Position numbers and translations under genes: made by a program
Shown here: positions 10,013-17,542 of the stretch, in pieces
Position numbering within the stretch: the stretch's first letter is position 1
Layout: every line of letters begins with the position of its first letter
Notes under the pieces: model-generated
The model's input: the letters and a program-made list of their open reading frames with translations, nothing else
Databases searched by the model: none
Told to the model about the DNA's origin: nothing
Source: Aequorivita sp. UBA3180
Lineage (GTDB): Bacteria > Bacteroidota > Bacteroidia > Flavobacteriales > Flavobacteriaceae
Assembly: GCA_002364215.1 (NCBI GenBank)
Contig: DEXQ01000011.1
Span: 182,725-246,724 of the forward strand
DNA length: 64,000 nt
Reading direction: 5' to 3'

Positions 10013-10050
10013 CAGACCCCAAAGGTTTTCAAACACTTTGGGGTCTTATT
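10013..10050. terminator. Hairpin between the toxin gene and serS
   Basis: A perfect 10-bp stem (GACCCCAAAG with CTTTGGGGTC) encloses an 11-nt loop. The better T-rich tail is on the plus strand, although both neighbours are on minus; on minus the tail is only TGTTGT. It may still end the toxin-antitoxin transcript. Confidence 0.6.
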
Positions 10051-10063
10051 TTATGATTAAAAT

Positions 10064-10372
10064 CTATTCCCTTAAAAGTTTGTTTAAGGTTTTGGGATTC
10101 ATTCTATTATTGAAAAAGGTAATGATGTAAATTTTTTGGGCAGAAATGTCTTCGCGATAATAAAACGAAACATTTTTATGCACGACAGCTTTTCGGATAC
10201 TTAGTTTTTCATTTACTACAGGACACGTTATTTGTTGAGTTGCAATTTTCTGCAGCAGACTTTGGGTCAAATCCCTGAATTTTCTCATTTCTTTTTTCGT
10301 CCACCGAAATTGAAGATTTTCAAAAATTTCTTTATACGTAATAAGCGCAAGTTTTGACCAAACTATTTCCAT
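10064..10372 (-). CDS. Type II toxin, RelE/ParE family
   Basis: 102 aa. The fold pattern fits RelE/ParE: an N-terminal WSKLALITYKEI helix start, a central charged helix, then strands with a conserved-looking VSFYYRED and a hydrophobic YIITFFNNR strand near the end, followed by a short C-terminal helix. Such proteins inhibit DNA gyrase (ParE) or cut mRNA on the ribosome (RelE); I cannot tell which here. The antitoxin gene precedes it by 2 bp, the usual order. Confidence 0.8.
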   Translation of the reverse strand: MEIVWSKLALITYKEIFENLQFRWTKKEMRKFRDLTQSLLQKIATQQITCPVVNEKLSIRKAVVHKNVSFYYREDISAQKIYIITFFNNRMNPKTLNKLLRE

Positions 10373-10374
10373 TT

Positions 10375-10614
10375 TTACAGGCCATACTTTTCATTAATCT
10401 CAAGAATTACTTCTTCATTTGTAAAAACATTTCCTTCCTTAATATCTTTTAATCCAGCCTCAACAAAAAGCTTTTCGGTTTCAGAAATATCATAATTCCA
10501 GTCAGTATCTTTAGAAAATGATTCCTTGAAATTCTTCAATTTCTCAATAACTTCTTCACTATTTTGTTGGATTAACCATTCAACCAACTTGTATTTTTCC
10601 AATTGAATATCCAT
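10375..10614 (-). CDS. Putative antitoxin of the RelE/ParE-type pair
   Basis: 79 aa, acidic and helical, with no visible membrane segment. It reads into the toxin gene with a 2-bp gap, so the two are surely co-transcribed. The C-terminal part (NVFTNEEVILEINEKYGL) looks like the toxin-binding tail of addiction-module antitoxins in Bacteroidota (resembling the PF09720-type addiction component), but no DNA-binding ribbon-helix-helix is obvious. The identification depends mainly on its position. Confidence 0.7.
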   Translation of the reverse strand: MDIQLEKYKLVEWLIQQNSEEVIEKLKNFKESFSKDTDWNYDISETEKLFVEAGLKDIKEGNVFTNEEVILEINEKYGL

Positions 10615-10644
10615 GATTCCTTTTTTATTTAAAGATAATGAAAT

Positions 10645-11988
10645 TTAGTTTGAGTTTGGTTTTGGCTTTTCATTATAATCCTCTGGCGAGGGCAAAATCC
10701 ATTCACTATGCTTAAAGGGATGCCAAGGCTCGGCGGCCAAATCTACGGTTGGATCGGTAAAAGGGTGATATTTACCGTGATTTACGCGAACGGAAGCTTC
10801 CATATACACAGCCACATCACGCCCTTTTTTAGCTTCCACTGCTTTTATTTTTTGGGCAAGTTGCCACATAACATCTGGCTTTGTAGCGACGGAGCCTTGT
10901 TGCTTGGGACCCAAAAGGTCACTATAATTGTACCGCTTCTTTTCACCGTCAGGCTTGTTTTTTACCCACACCGTAAGACTTCCGCTTTTGGAACGGAGCA
11001 TCATTCGCCAGCTAAGCCTGTGGCCTTCTTCGGTCCAAAGCACATCGTCCTTAAAGAACCAATGCCGCAGCGGCAAACCTATTTGAAAGGCAAAATAAAT
11101 CCCAAAAACCGCAAGCAACAGGTTTTTATATTTCGGCACGATTACCGCATTGCCCGTATATAATTTTTTCTTCGGAAGAAACCGTTTTTGGAGTATTTCC
11201 GGAGAAAAGAAAAAAAGCGCAAAAGCAATGGACATATAAGGAAAGATGCCTATTTGAAATACAATTGAGTTGAAGAGATGAAAAAACACAGAAATTACAA
11301 ATCCCAATAATCGTGTGCGTTTCCAAAGCATCAATGGCACGATTAGCAAGTCAAAAAAGATGCCTGTATAGGCAATGGCCCAATGCACCCAGTTTTGCTG
11401 TAAAAAATCGCCAATAAGCCAGTAATGTTTTTTACCCTCCATCAGCAATGCTGGCATGGAGGCATCTAGCCAATTGGGGTATAATTTTGCAACTGAAGCG
11501 TAGGTATAAACAATCCATACCTGCAAAATCAAAATCAACAGCACCCAACGCGGCATGGAAGGTGATTTAATTTCAGGATTTAGCCTTGCGTCCACTGAAA
11601 ACCATCGGTTGGCGGGAAGAAAGGCCATAATCCAGCACAGCAGCATCATTAGGTAATAATGGTTATTGTAGCTGCTTTTCTGCATTAAATATACGCACGT
11701 CCACATTAGCGCATAGGCTATCATGCTGAACCTATACTTAAAACCAAGCATCACAAAAATCCCGAAAATACCCATTATCACGAAGTAATAGTACATTCCG
11801 GGCCCTTGTAGATTTTGCAAAAAATCGAAGCCGATAAAGTTGAAAGTGTATGGTGGCTCAACCAATGTTCGTCTCAGCCAACCAGTAGCTATTGCACCAA
11901 AAGCCTCGATGGTTATCAAAAGACCAAAAACGGCCCTAAAAAGGACCAAACCAATATTGTCAATTTGTTTGAAAAGAAATTTATTCAC
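10645..11988 (-). CDS. HTTM domain membrane protein (vitamin K gamma-carboxylase-like)
   Basis: 447 aa. Residues about 10-310 contain some eight hydrophobic helices of the HTTM (horizontally transferred transmembrane) domain, the family that includes vitamin K-dependent gamma-carboxylase. The segment YTYASVAKLYPNWL keeps the Lys and aromatic/Trp pattern seen around the catalytic lysine of the animal enzyme. Residues 320-447 form a soluble C-terminal domain, probably outside the inner membrane. The bacterial substrate and reaction are unknown. It overlaps the end of ribF by 8 bp, so both are likely on one transcript. Confidence 0.8.
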   Translation of the reverse strand: MNKFLFKQIDNIGLVLFRAVFGLLITIEAFGAIATGWLRRTLVEPPYTFNFIGFDFLQNLQGPGMYYYFVIMGIFGIFVMLGFKYRFSMIAYALMWTCVYLMQKSSYNNHYYLMMLLCWIMAFLPANRWFSVDARLNPEIKSPSMPRWVLLILILQVWIVYTYASVAKLYPNWLDASMPALLMEGKKHYWLIGDFLQQNWVHWAIAYTGIFFDLLIVPLMLWKRTRLLGFVISVFFHLFNSIVFQIGIFPYMSIAFALFFFSPEILQKRFLPKKKLYTGNAVIVPKYKNLLLAVFGIYFAFQIGLPLRHWFFKDDVLWTEEGHRLSWRMMLRSKSGSLTVWVKNKPDGEKKRYNYSDLLGPKQQGSVATKPDVMWQLAQKIKAVEAKKGRDVAVYMEASVRVNHGKYHPFTDPTVDLAAEPWHPFKHSEWILPSPEDYNEKPKPNSN

Positions 11989-12913
11989 GGTCTTTTAAAA
12001 ATTGCTTTGCGAAGGTTTCGTCCTTTTCAATTTCCCGCTTTAGAATTTCCATCGAATCAAACGTTTCCTCGTTGCGAATGTATTTTAAAAACGCAATGGT
12101 TATTTCCTTTCCGTAAAGGTCTTTGTTGAAATTGAGAAAATGTGTTTCGATTGTTTTTTCGGTTCCGCCAACGGTGGGGTTGGTACCGATACTGGTGATT
12201 CCGAAGATTTTTTCGCCTTCAATTGTGGACTGCACAATATAAACGCCGTTTTTGGGAACGAGTTTGTATTTTTCCTTCAATTTCAGATTTGCAGTGGGGT
12301 AATTTATAGTTCGGCCAATGGCTTTTCCTTTAACCACTTCGCCCGAAATCATAAAGTTATACCCCAAATAATTGTTGGCCGTTTCAATATCGCCTTCGTT
12401 CAAGGCTTTTCGGATTTTTGTGGAACTTACTGCAACATCGTCAATTTCCTTTGCTGAAATTTCCTCTACTTCAAAATTATAGGTTTTTCCAAATTCCTTT
12501 AAATCCTCGATATCGGCATTGCGGTTTCTTCCGAAGCGGTGGTCGTAACCGATGATGATTTTTTTCGCCTTTAAACTATTTACCAAAATATCACGCACGT
12601 ATTCCAAAGCGGTCAATCGTGAAAAAGCGTGGGTAAACGGATGGATAACCAAATGGTCCAGCCCTGTGTTTTCAAGCAATTCGGTGCGTTCGTCAATAGT
12701 ATTTATAAGTTTGATGTCCACATTTTGCTGAAGCACCATCCGCGGGTGCGGGAAAAAAGTAAGCACCACGGAATCCAGATTTTCCTTTTTTGCGGTTTCT
12801 ACCAAACGCTTCAAAATGGCTTTGTGGCCAATATGCACGCCGTCAAAAGTGCCGATTGTGACCACACTTTGGCGGGAATTTTTATATGCGGAAGCTGATG
12901 GATATTTCTTCAA
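11981..12913 (-). CDS. ribF: Bifunctional riboflavin kinase / FAD synthetase
   Basis: 310 aa, normal length. The N-terminal FMN adenylyltransferase half carries the nucleotidyl-transferase motif GTFDGVHIGH near residue 22 and GYDHRFGRNR near 121. The C-terminal flavokinase half has GKAIGRTINYPTANL near 193. It turns riboflavin into FMN and then FAD. pth ends 2 bp upstream and the HTTM gene overlaps its end, giving a compact minus-strand run. Confidence 0.97.
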   Translation of the reverse strand: MKKYPSASAYKNSRQSVVTIGTFDGVHIGHKAILKRLVETAKKENLDSVVLTFFPHPRMVLQQNVDIKLINTIDERTELLENTGLDHLVIHPFTHAFSRLTALEYVRDILVNSLKAKKIIIGYDHRFGRNRNADIEDLKEFGKTYNFEVEEISAKEIDDVAVSSTKIRKALNEGDIETANNYLGYNFMISGEVVKGKAIGRTINYPTANLKLKEKYKLVPKNGVYIVQSTIEGEKIFGITSIGTNPTVGGTEKTIETHFLNFNKDLYGKEITIAFLKYIRNEETFDSMEILKREIEKDETFAKQFLKDRE

Positions 12914-12915
12914 AA

Positions 12916-13551
12916 CTATTTGCCGTTATATGTGTTCATCGTAATATTCATTCCCGCGAGGGCAAAGGATTCAATAATTTTACAGCTTAACTCCAGCCGC
13001 TCGGGCAGTTGTTTCTCCTCTTCGGCTTCCCATTCGCCCAAAACGTAATCTACCTGTCTCCCTTTTGAGAAAGCATCGCTTATCCCGAAACGGAAACGGT
13101 TGTAATTGGTGGTGTGCAGCGTATTCTGAATATCCTTCAACCCGTTGTGCCCGCCGTCGCTGCCTTTGGTTTTTATGCGAATGGCTCCAAAGGCCAAATT
13201 TAAATCGTCCGTAATCACCAGCGTACTTTCCAAAGGGATTTTTTCTTTTTCAAGCCAGTAATTTACGGCCTTTCCGCTTAAATTCATATACGTGCTCGGC
13301 TTCAGAAATATGAGCGTTCTTCCTTTTACTTTATGCGAAGTAACGTCGCCCAATTTTGCCGTTTCCCACATAAGTGAATTTTTTTCGGCATAAAAATCGA
13401 CCACTTTAAAACCGATGTTGTGGCGGGTGTTTGCGTATTTTGGACCAATATTGCCAAGGCCCACAATAAGGAATTTCTTCATTGGATCTGTTTCTTCTGA
13501 AATAGTATCGACAGTTTTTGTCGAAAAAAGTTTTTTGAAAAATGAAAACAT
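12916..13551 (-). CDS. pth: Aminoacyl-tRNA hydrolase (peptidyl-tRNA hydrolase)
   Basis: 211 aa from the ATG at 13551. The catalytic pattern is clear: VGLGNIGPKYANTRHNIGF with the active-site His, and GGHNGLKDI further on. It frees tRNA from dropped-off peptidyl-tRNA. The core begins at MKKFLIVGLG (ATG at 13482), so 188 aa is an alternative start; the extra N-terminus (MFSFFKKLFS...) is short and charged. The frame is open to 13587, but that region is the rplY terminator, so a start there is unlikely. Confidence 0.95.
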   Translation of the reverse strand: MFSFFKKLFSTKTVDTISEETDPMKKFLIVGLGNIGPKYANTRHNIGFKVVDFYAEKNSLMWETAKLGDVTSHKVKGRTLIFLKPSTYMNLSGKAVNYWLEKEKIPLESTLVITDDLNLAFGAIRIKTKGSDGGHNGLKDIQNTLHTTNYNRFRFGISDAFSKGRQVDYVLGEWEAEEEKQLPERLELSCKIIESFALAGMNITMNTYNGK

Positions 13552-13571
13552 ACTGCTGTCAATCTTCGGTA

Positions 13572-13609
13572 AAAATAAAAAAAGCACCCCGAATTAACGA
13601 GATGCTTTT
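13572..13609 (-). terminator. Terminator after rplY
   Basis: Read on minus, a 12-bp stem (AAAAGCATCTCG with CGGGGTGCTTTT, two G-T pairs) and a 6-nt loop run straight into further T residues. It separates rplY from pth. Confidence 0.85.
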
Positions 13610-13632
13610 GGGTAATCTTCTTAAAAAGAAAT

Positions 13633-14280
13633 TTATTCCTTTACTGCAGCAACATCATCGGTTTCTGTAGCTGGAACTTCCTCTCCTTCTGCACCTTCAG
13701 CAGTTTCATCTTCTTCTTCAACTTCGTCCACAATAGCAGTACGTGAAGTTCTAACCTGGCAGATAACGGTGTTATCTGGGTGCATGATTTTGTAATTGTC
13801 AGTTTTAAGTGACTTTGTGTACATTTTGTTACCAATACGCATTTCGGTAATGTCTGCCTCAATAAAATCCGGTAGATTTTCTGGCAAAGCCTTCACACGA
13901 AGCTTACGGTTAACAATACGTAAAACCCCACCGTTACGAACACCGCGGGAGTTACCAACGGTACGTACAGGAATTTCCATAGTTACTTCCTTATCATCAA
14001 AAATCTGGTAAAAATCGATGTGAAGAATACGGTCCGTCACTGGGTGAAATTGTATATCCTGAAGGATGGCGTTAATTTTTGTGCCTCCTAGGTTGATTAC
14101 AACCGTGTGTACGTCTGGAGTGTAAACCAAGTCTTTAAATGCAATTTCTTCTGCTGAAAAGCTAATTGGCTCATCCCCTCCGTAAACTACGCAAGGAACC
14201 ATTCCAGCATTACGTAGGGCTTTCGTTGCCTTTTTGCCCACGCTTTCTCTTTGTGATCCTTTAATTGTAATAGATTTCAT
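13633..14280 (-). CDS. rplY: 50S ribosomal protein L25 (general stress protein Ctc form)
   Basis: 215 aa, the long two-domain form. The N-terminal domain (MKSITIKGSQRESVGKKATK) binds 5S rRNA; the beta-rich C-terminal domain follows (residues about 95-185), then an acidic Glu-rich tail. prs lies upstream on the same strand, the common neighbour of L25. A -7-type box and a terminator-like hairpin sit immediately in front of the gene, so expression may be set by attenuation. Confidence 0.95.
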   Translation of the reverse strand: MKSITIKGSQRESVGKKATKALRNAGMVPCVVYGGDEPISFSAEEIAFKDLVYTPDVHTVVINLGGTKINAILQDIQFHPVTDRILHIDFYQIFDDKEVTMEIPVRTVGNSRGVRNGGVLRIVNRKLRVKALPENLPDFIEADITEMRIGNKMYTKSLKTDNYKIMHPDNTVICQVRTSRTAIVDEVEEEDETAEGAEGEEVPATETDDVAAVKE

Positions 14281-14302
14281 TTTGTTTGAATTGTTTATTT
14301 AT

Positions 14303-14337
14303 TAAAAAACTCCCTAAAAAGCTGTTTTTTAGGGAGT
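14303..14337 (-). terminator. Terminator-like hairpin between prs and rplY
   Basis: Read on minus, a perfect 12-bp stem (ACTCCCTAAAAA with TTTTTAGGGAGT) is followed by TTTTTTAATAAAT. It lies 65 nt after the prs stop and only 23 nt before the rplY ATG, so it is either the prs terminator or an attenuator in the rplY leader. Confidence 0.8.
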
Positions 14338-14338
14338 G

Positions 14339-14346
14339 CAAAGATA
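14339..14346 (-). promoter_or_regulatory. Possible -7 box for rplY
   Basis: TATCTTTG on minus is an exact match to the Bacteroidota TAnnTTTG box. No TTG is found at the expected distance upstream. Transcription from here would begin with the hairpin at 14309-14337. Confidence 0.4.
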
Positions 14347-14401
14347 AATTTTATTTTGGATTATCGGTTTAGGAATTTTGATTTTTTCTTTGGAAAGAAA
14401 C

Positions 14402-15340
14402 CTACATCAAAAACTTTCCGCTTATAGACTTGTTCGCGTTTACGCTAAGCATAACATCAGCAAATAATTTGGCACAGCTGATTACTCTAATTTTATTGCT
14501 TGGTTTTGTTGGTATAGAATCCGAAACAATAAGCTCCAACAATTGCGATTTTTCAATTCGCTCATAAGCATTTCCTGATAGAAGCGGATGGGTACAAACC
14601 GCACGAACACTAAGCGCACCGCGCTCCATCATCAAATCGGCAGCAGTAGTAAGGGTTCCGGCGGTATCAACCATATCATCAACCAAAACAACATTTTTGC
14701 CTTTTACATCGCCAATAAGTTCCATGTGCGAAATAACGTTCGCTTTCTCCCGCTGCTTGTAGCAAATAACTACGTCGCTTTCCAGAAATTTTGAATACGC
14801 ATATGCCCGTTTTGAACCGCCCATATCTGGGGAAGCGATAGTAAGATTGTCTAATTTCAAACTTCTTAAATAGGGAAGAAATATAGTTGAGGCAAAAAGG
14901 TGATCAACTGGCTTTTCGAAAAATCCTTGAATTTGATCTGCGTGGAGATCCATTGTAATTATACGCGTCGCCCCCGCAGTTTCCAGCATTTTGGCGACCA
15001 GTTTTGCGGCAATAGGAACACGCGGCTTATCTTTTCGATCTTGACGCGCCCAACCGAAATATGGCAAAACGGCAGTAATGTGACGGGCGGAAGCTCTTTT
15101 TGCGGCATCAATCATCAACAAAAGCTCCATTAAATGGTCGCTGTTTGGAAAGGTGGAGCCAATCAAAAAAACGCGGCTACCGCGAACAGACTCTTCAAAA
15201 GAAGGTTGAAATTCGCCATCGCTATAATGCGCAGTAATAACTTTTCCCAACGGAATACCGAAGGCTTCTGCAATATCTTGCGCGAGCACCTCACTTTGTT
15301 TGCAGGCAAAAATCTTTGGTTCTGGGATGGCAGTTGACAT
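14402..15340 (-). CDS. prs: Ribose-phosphate pyrophosphokinase (PRPP synthetase)
   Basis: 312 aa, normal length. The PRPP-binding loop VVLVDDMVDTAGTLTTA lies near residue 212; the catalytic flexible region with DLHADQIQGFF lies near 129. It makes PRPP from ribose 5-phosphate and ATP for nucleotide, histidine and tryptophan synthesis. It is the first gene of the prs-rplY region, and is divergent from tRNA-Leu. Confidence 0.97.
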   Translation of the reverse strand: MSTAIPEPKIFACKQSEVLAQDIAEAFGIPLGKVITAHYSDGEFQPSFEESVRGSRVFLIGSTFPNSDHLMELLLMIDAAKRASARHITAVLPYFGWARQDRKDKPRVPIAAKLVAKMLETAGATRIITMDLHADQIQGFFEKPVDHLFASTIFLPYLRSLKLDNLTIASPDMGGSKRAYAYSKFLESDVVICYKQREKANVISHMELIGDVKGKNVVLVDDMVDTAGTLTTAADLMMERGALSVRAVCTHPLLSGNAYERIEKSQLLELIVSDSIPTKPSNKIRVISCAKLFADVMLSVNANKSISGKFLM

Positions 15341-15445
15341 AACTTTTGGTTTTGGTTTATTGAGGCTGTAAAGGTAAAAATTAATAGTTAGCGATTTTTA
15401 AAAAAATAGCTGGATAAAATTTTAAGTAAATTATAAATAATTGTT

Positions 15446-15453
15446 TATTTTTG
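15446..15453 (+). promoter_or_regulatory. -7 box of the tRNA-Leu promoter
   Basis: TATTTTTG matches TAnnTTTG exactly and ends 10 nt before the mature tRNA 5' end, the right distance for a tRNA promoter. No clear -33 TTG is present. Confidence 0.5.
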
Positions 15454-15463
15454 CCTCCCGCTT

Positions 15464-15545
15464 GCTCGAGTGGCGGAATTGGTAGACGCGCTGGATTCAA
15501 AATCCAGTTCTTTCGGGAGTGTGGGTTCGATTCCCACCTCGAGTA
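15464..15545 (+). tRNA. tRNA-Leu (anticodon CAA)
   Basis: 82 nt without an encoded CCA. The acceptor stem pairs GCTCGAG (15464-15470) with CTCGAGT (15538-15544), including one G-T pair, with discriminator A. The anticodon arm is CTGGA-TTCAAAA-TCCAG, with CAA at 15498-15500, reading TTG codons. A short variable arm (class II) and the T-loop TTCGATT are present. Confidence 0.95.
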
Positions 15546-15577
15546 CAAATAAAAACCTCAACAGAAATGTTGGGGTT

Positions 15578-16285
15578 TTATTTTTTTATGAATTTTTCCA
15601 CACTTTTACCTTCTGAAGTGGTTATTTCGAGAAAGTACATCCCCTTAGCCAAGACGGCTATATTGATACTTTCATTTGCTGGCACAATTTCCATAATTCT
15701 TTTCCCCGATACTGAATAAACTATTGTTTTTATAATTTTGGCATCTTCGGATTTTATAAACAGTTGATCGGAAGCTGGGTTTGGGTAGAGCTTGAATTTT
15801 TCGGAATTATTGTCTTTAATGGATAGTGGCTCTCCAGCAATGAAATCCAGCCAATATCCTAACTGACCCTGCCCAAAATACAAATGTTGGAGATTGTCTG
15901 AAGAAGAAATTTCTATACCATAGAAATGTGCTTGATTCAGCGAAAAGTATTCAAAATAATACAATTCAAAATCATCGTGAAATTCTGTTTCACAGTCTTC
16001 CGTAGTATCAGAATAATTATACGGTCTCAATTTATCTAATATTTCATCGTATAGAAAATTCCCTGAAAAGGAATTGCAGGCTCCAAAACCCTCAAAAGAT
16101 AAATCTTCAAAAATAGTTAATGTAGGGTGTATTGGAGGGTCAATATCTTCAATGTAAAGTGGGCCTCCAAAATCAAATTCCATTTTGTAAAGATTCCATG
16201 TTTTAAAAAGTTCGGGGTCTGGATTTTGCGCAAACGATTGAAGCACTGCAAAAATTGTTAAAAATATAAGCGTGACTTTCTTCAT
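15578..16285 (-). CDS. Secreted META-like domain protein with T9SS sorting domain
   Basis: 235 aa from the ATG at 16285, which starts the signal peptide (MKKVTLIFLTIFAVLQSFAQ). The middle part resembles a META/HslJ-like fold: a W-x-L start (TWNLYKMEF), then GFGACNSFSGNF near residue 68, which is the family's G-x-x-x-C-N-x-x-x-G hallmark. The last 75 residues are a type A T9SS sorting domain (LYPNPASDQL ... KGMYFLEI ... KFIKK). It should be exported and anchored or released at the cell surface by the type IX system. Function unknown. Confidence 0.8.
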   Translation of the reverse strand: MKKVTLIFLTIFAVLQSFAQNPDPELFKTWNLYKMEFDFGGPLYIEDIDPPIHPTLTIFEDLSFEGFGACNSFSGNFLYDEILDKLRPYNYSDTTEDCETEFHDDFELYYFEYFSLNQAHFYGIEISSSDNLQHLYFGQGQLGYWLDFIAGEPLSIKDNNSEKFKLYPNPASDQLFIKSEDAKIIKTIVYSVSGKRIMEIVPANESINIAVLAKGMYFLEITTSEGKSVEKFIKK

Positions 16286-16338
16286 AATTGAAATATTTAG
16301 AAATTTAATTAAATATATGAAATCTTCCCCACAATCAC

Positions 16339-16346
16339 TATATTTG
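16339..16346 (+). promoter_or_regulatory. -7 box upstream of the HupE/UreJ gene
   Basis: TATATTTG is an exact TAnnTTTG match ending 28 nt before the ATG at 16375. No -33 TTG is seen at 17-21 nt upstream. Confidence 0.4.
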
Positions 16347-16374
16347 GGCAAACCCTGAAAACCCAATATCCCCA

Positions 16375-16953
16375 ATGTCTGATTTCTGGTTGTATTTTAA
16401 CCTTGGCCTCCACCACGTATTGGATTGGAAAGCTTACGATCACGTTCTCTTTTTAATTGTGCTCTGTGCAGCCTATACTTTTTCCTCCTGGAAAAGGTTA
16501 TTGCTTTTGGTGACTATGTTCACCATTGGCCACACAATTTCATTGCTGTTGGCAAGCTATAATGTGGTAACTGTTTCAGGAAAGCTTATTGAATTTTTAA
16601 TTCCAGTCACAATTTTGGTTACGGCGCTTTTTAATCTTTTCACTGCCGGGAAAGAAAAGAAAGTGGAGAAAATGGGCATTTTCTATATCGTTACAATTTT
16701 CTTCGGGTTGATCCACGGGCTTGGTTTTGCCTCTTTTTTCACCGCATTGGACAGCGGAAGCGGCATTTTGCCATTACTGGAATTTGCCCTCGGTATTGAA
16801 ACCGCGCAAATTATTGTTGTAATCATTATTTTAATCATCGCATTTATCTTCCAAACCATCTTCCGCTTCAATAAACGCGATTGGGTTTTGGTGGTGTCTT
16901 CTTTGGTTATAGGAATGATTATCCCAATGCTAATCGACAATTGGATTTTCTAA
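16375..16953 (+). CDS. HupE/UreJ-family membrane protein
   Basis: 192 aa with about six membrane helices. The N-terminal GLHHVLDWKAYDHVLF carries the family's histidines and the HxxxxxDH pattern thought to bind nickel or cobalt; a second His-rich stretch is GLIHGLGFA near residue 106. Related proteins import nickel for hydrogenase or urease, but no such enzymes lie in this window, so the metal and role remain open. It diverges from the META/T9SS gene. Confidence 0.8.
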   Translation: MSDFWLYFNLGLHHVLDWKAYDHVLFLIVLCAAYTFSSWKRLLLLVTMFTIGHTISLLLASYNVVTVSGKLIEFLIPVTILVTALFNLFTAGKEKKVEKMGIFYIVTIFFGLIHGLGFASFFTALDSGSGILPLLEFALGIETAQIIVVIIILIIAFIFQTIFRFNKRDWVLVVSSLVIGMIIPMLIDNWIF

Positions 16954-17060
16954 AATTTTATTAGAAACAATAAAGAGTAATTTTTTAGAAAAAATCTCTA
17001 ATAAACTTTTCAGCGCATATCTTCATTAACTCATTTGGCAATAACTTAACAACATTTTAT

Positions 17061-17091
17061 TTGGCAGTGGTGTAACTTCCAAGTAATTTCG
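17061..17091 (+). promoter_or_regulatory. Promoter of the dCMP deaminase-CtpA operon
   Basis: TTG at 17061, a 20-nt spacer, then TAATTTCG at 17084-17091 (7 of 8 positions of TAnnTTTG). The -7 box ends 16 nt before the ATG. Confidence 0.5.
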
Positions 17092-17107
17092 TTGTCTATT
17101 TAAGAGT

Positions 17108-17542
17108 ATGAAAGACAGCAAACAACGCAAATACGATATTGCGTATCTACGGATGGCCCAAGAGTGGAGCAAACTTTCTTATTGCAAACGAAGACAGGTT
17201 GGCGCGCTTATTGTTAAAGATAAAATGATAATCAGTGATGGTTATAACGGCACACCCACAGGTTTTGAAAATATTTGCGAAGACGAGGAAGGTTATACCA
17301 AATGGTATGTGCTTCACGCAGAAGCAAACGCAATCTTAAAAGTAGCTTCAAGTACCCAAGCCTGCCAGGGAGCAACGCTTTACATAACAATGTCGCCCTG
17401 CAAGGAGTGCAGTAAATTAATACACCAAGCTGGTATAAAAAGAATGGTTTATTTAAACGAATATAAAGACAACTCTGGCATCGCCTTTCTTGAAAAAGCC
17501 GGAGTAAGCATACAACATCTTGCAGATTTGGATTTAGAATGA
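17108..17542 (+). CDS. Deoxycytidylate (dCMP) deaminase family protein
   Basis: 144 aa. Zinc-dependent cytidine/deoxycytidylate deaminase fold: HAEANAI near residue 78 gives the zinc His and catalytic Glu, and SPCKECSKL near 97 gives the two zinc Cys. It most likely converts dCMP to dUMP, feeding thymidylate synthesis. The start of the CtpA-like protease overlaps its stop by 4 bp, so the two are translationally coupled. Confidence 0.92.
   Translation: MKDSKQRKYDIAYLRMAQEWSKLSYCKRRQVGALIVKDKMIISDGYNGTPTGFENICEDEEGYTKWYVLHAEANAILKVASSTQACQGATLYITMSPCKECSKLIHQAGIKRMVYLNEYKDNSGIAFLEKAGVSIQHLADLDLE

Noticed and set aside
13552..13587. Upstream extension of pth to 13587
   Set aside because: The extra codons lie within the rplY terminator stem, so a start there is unlikely.
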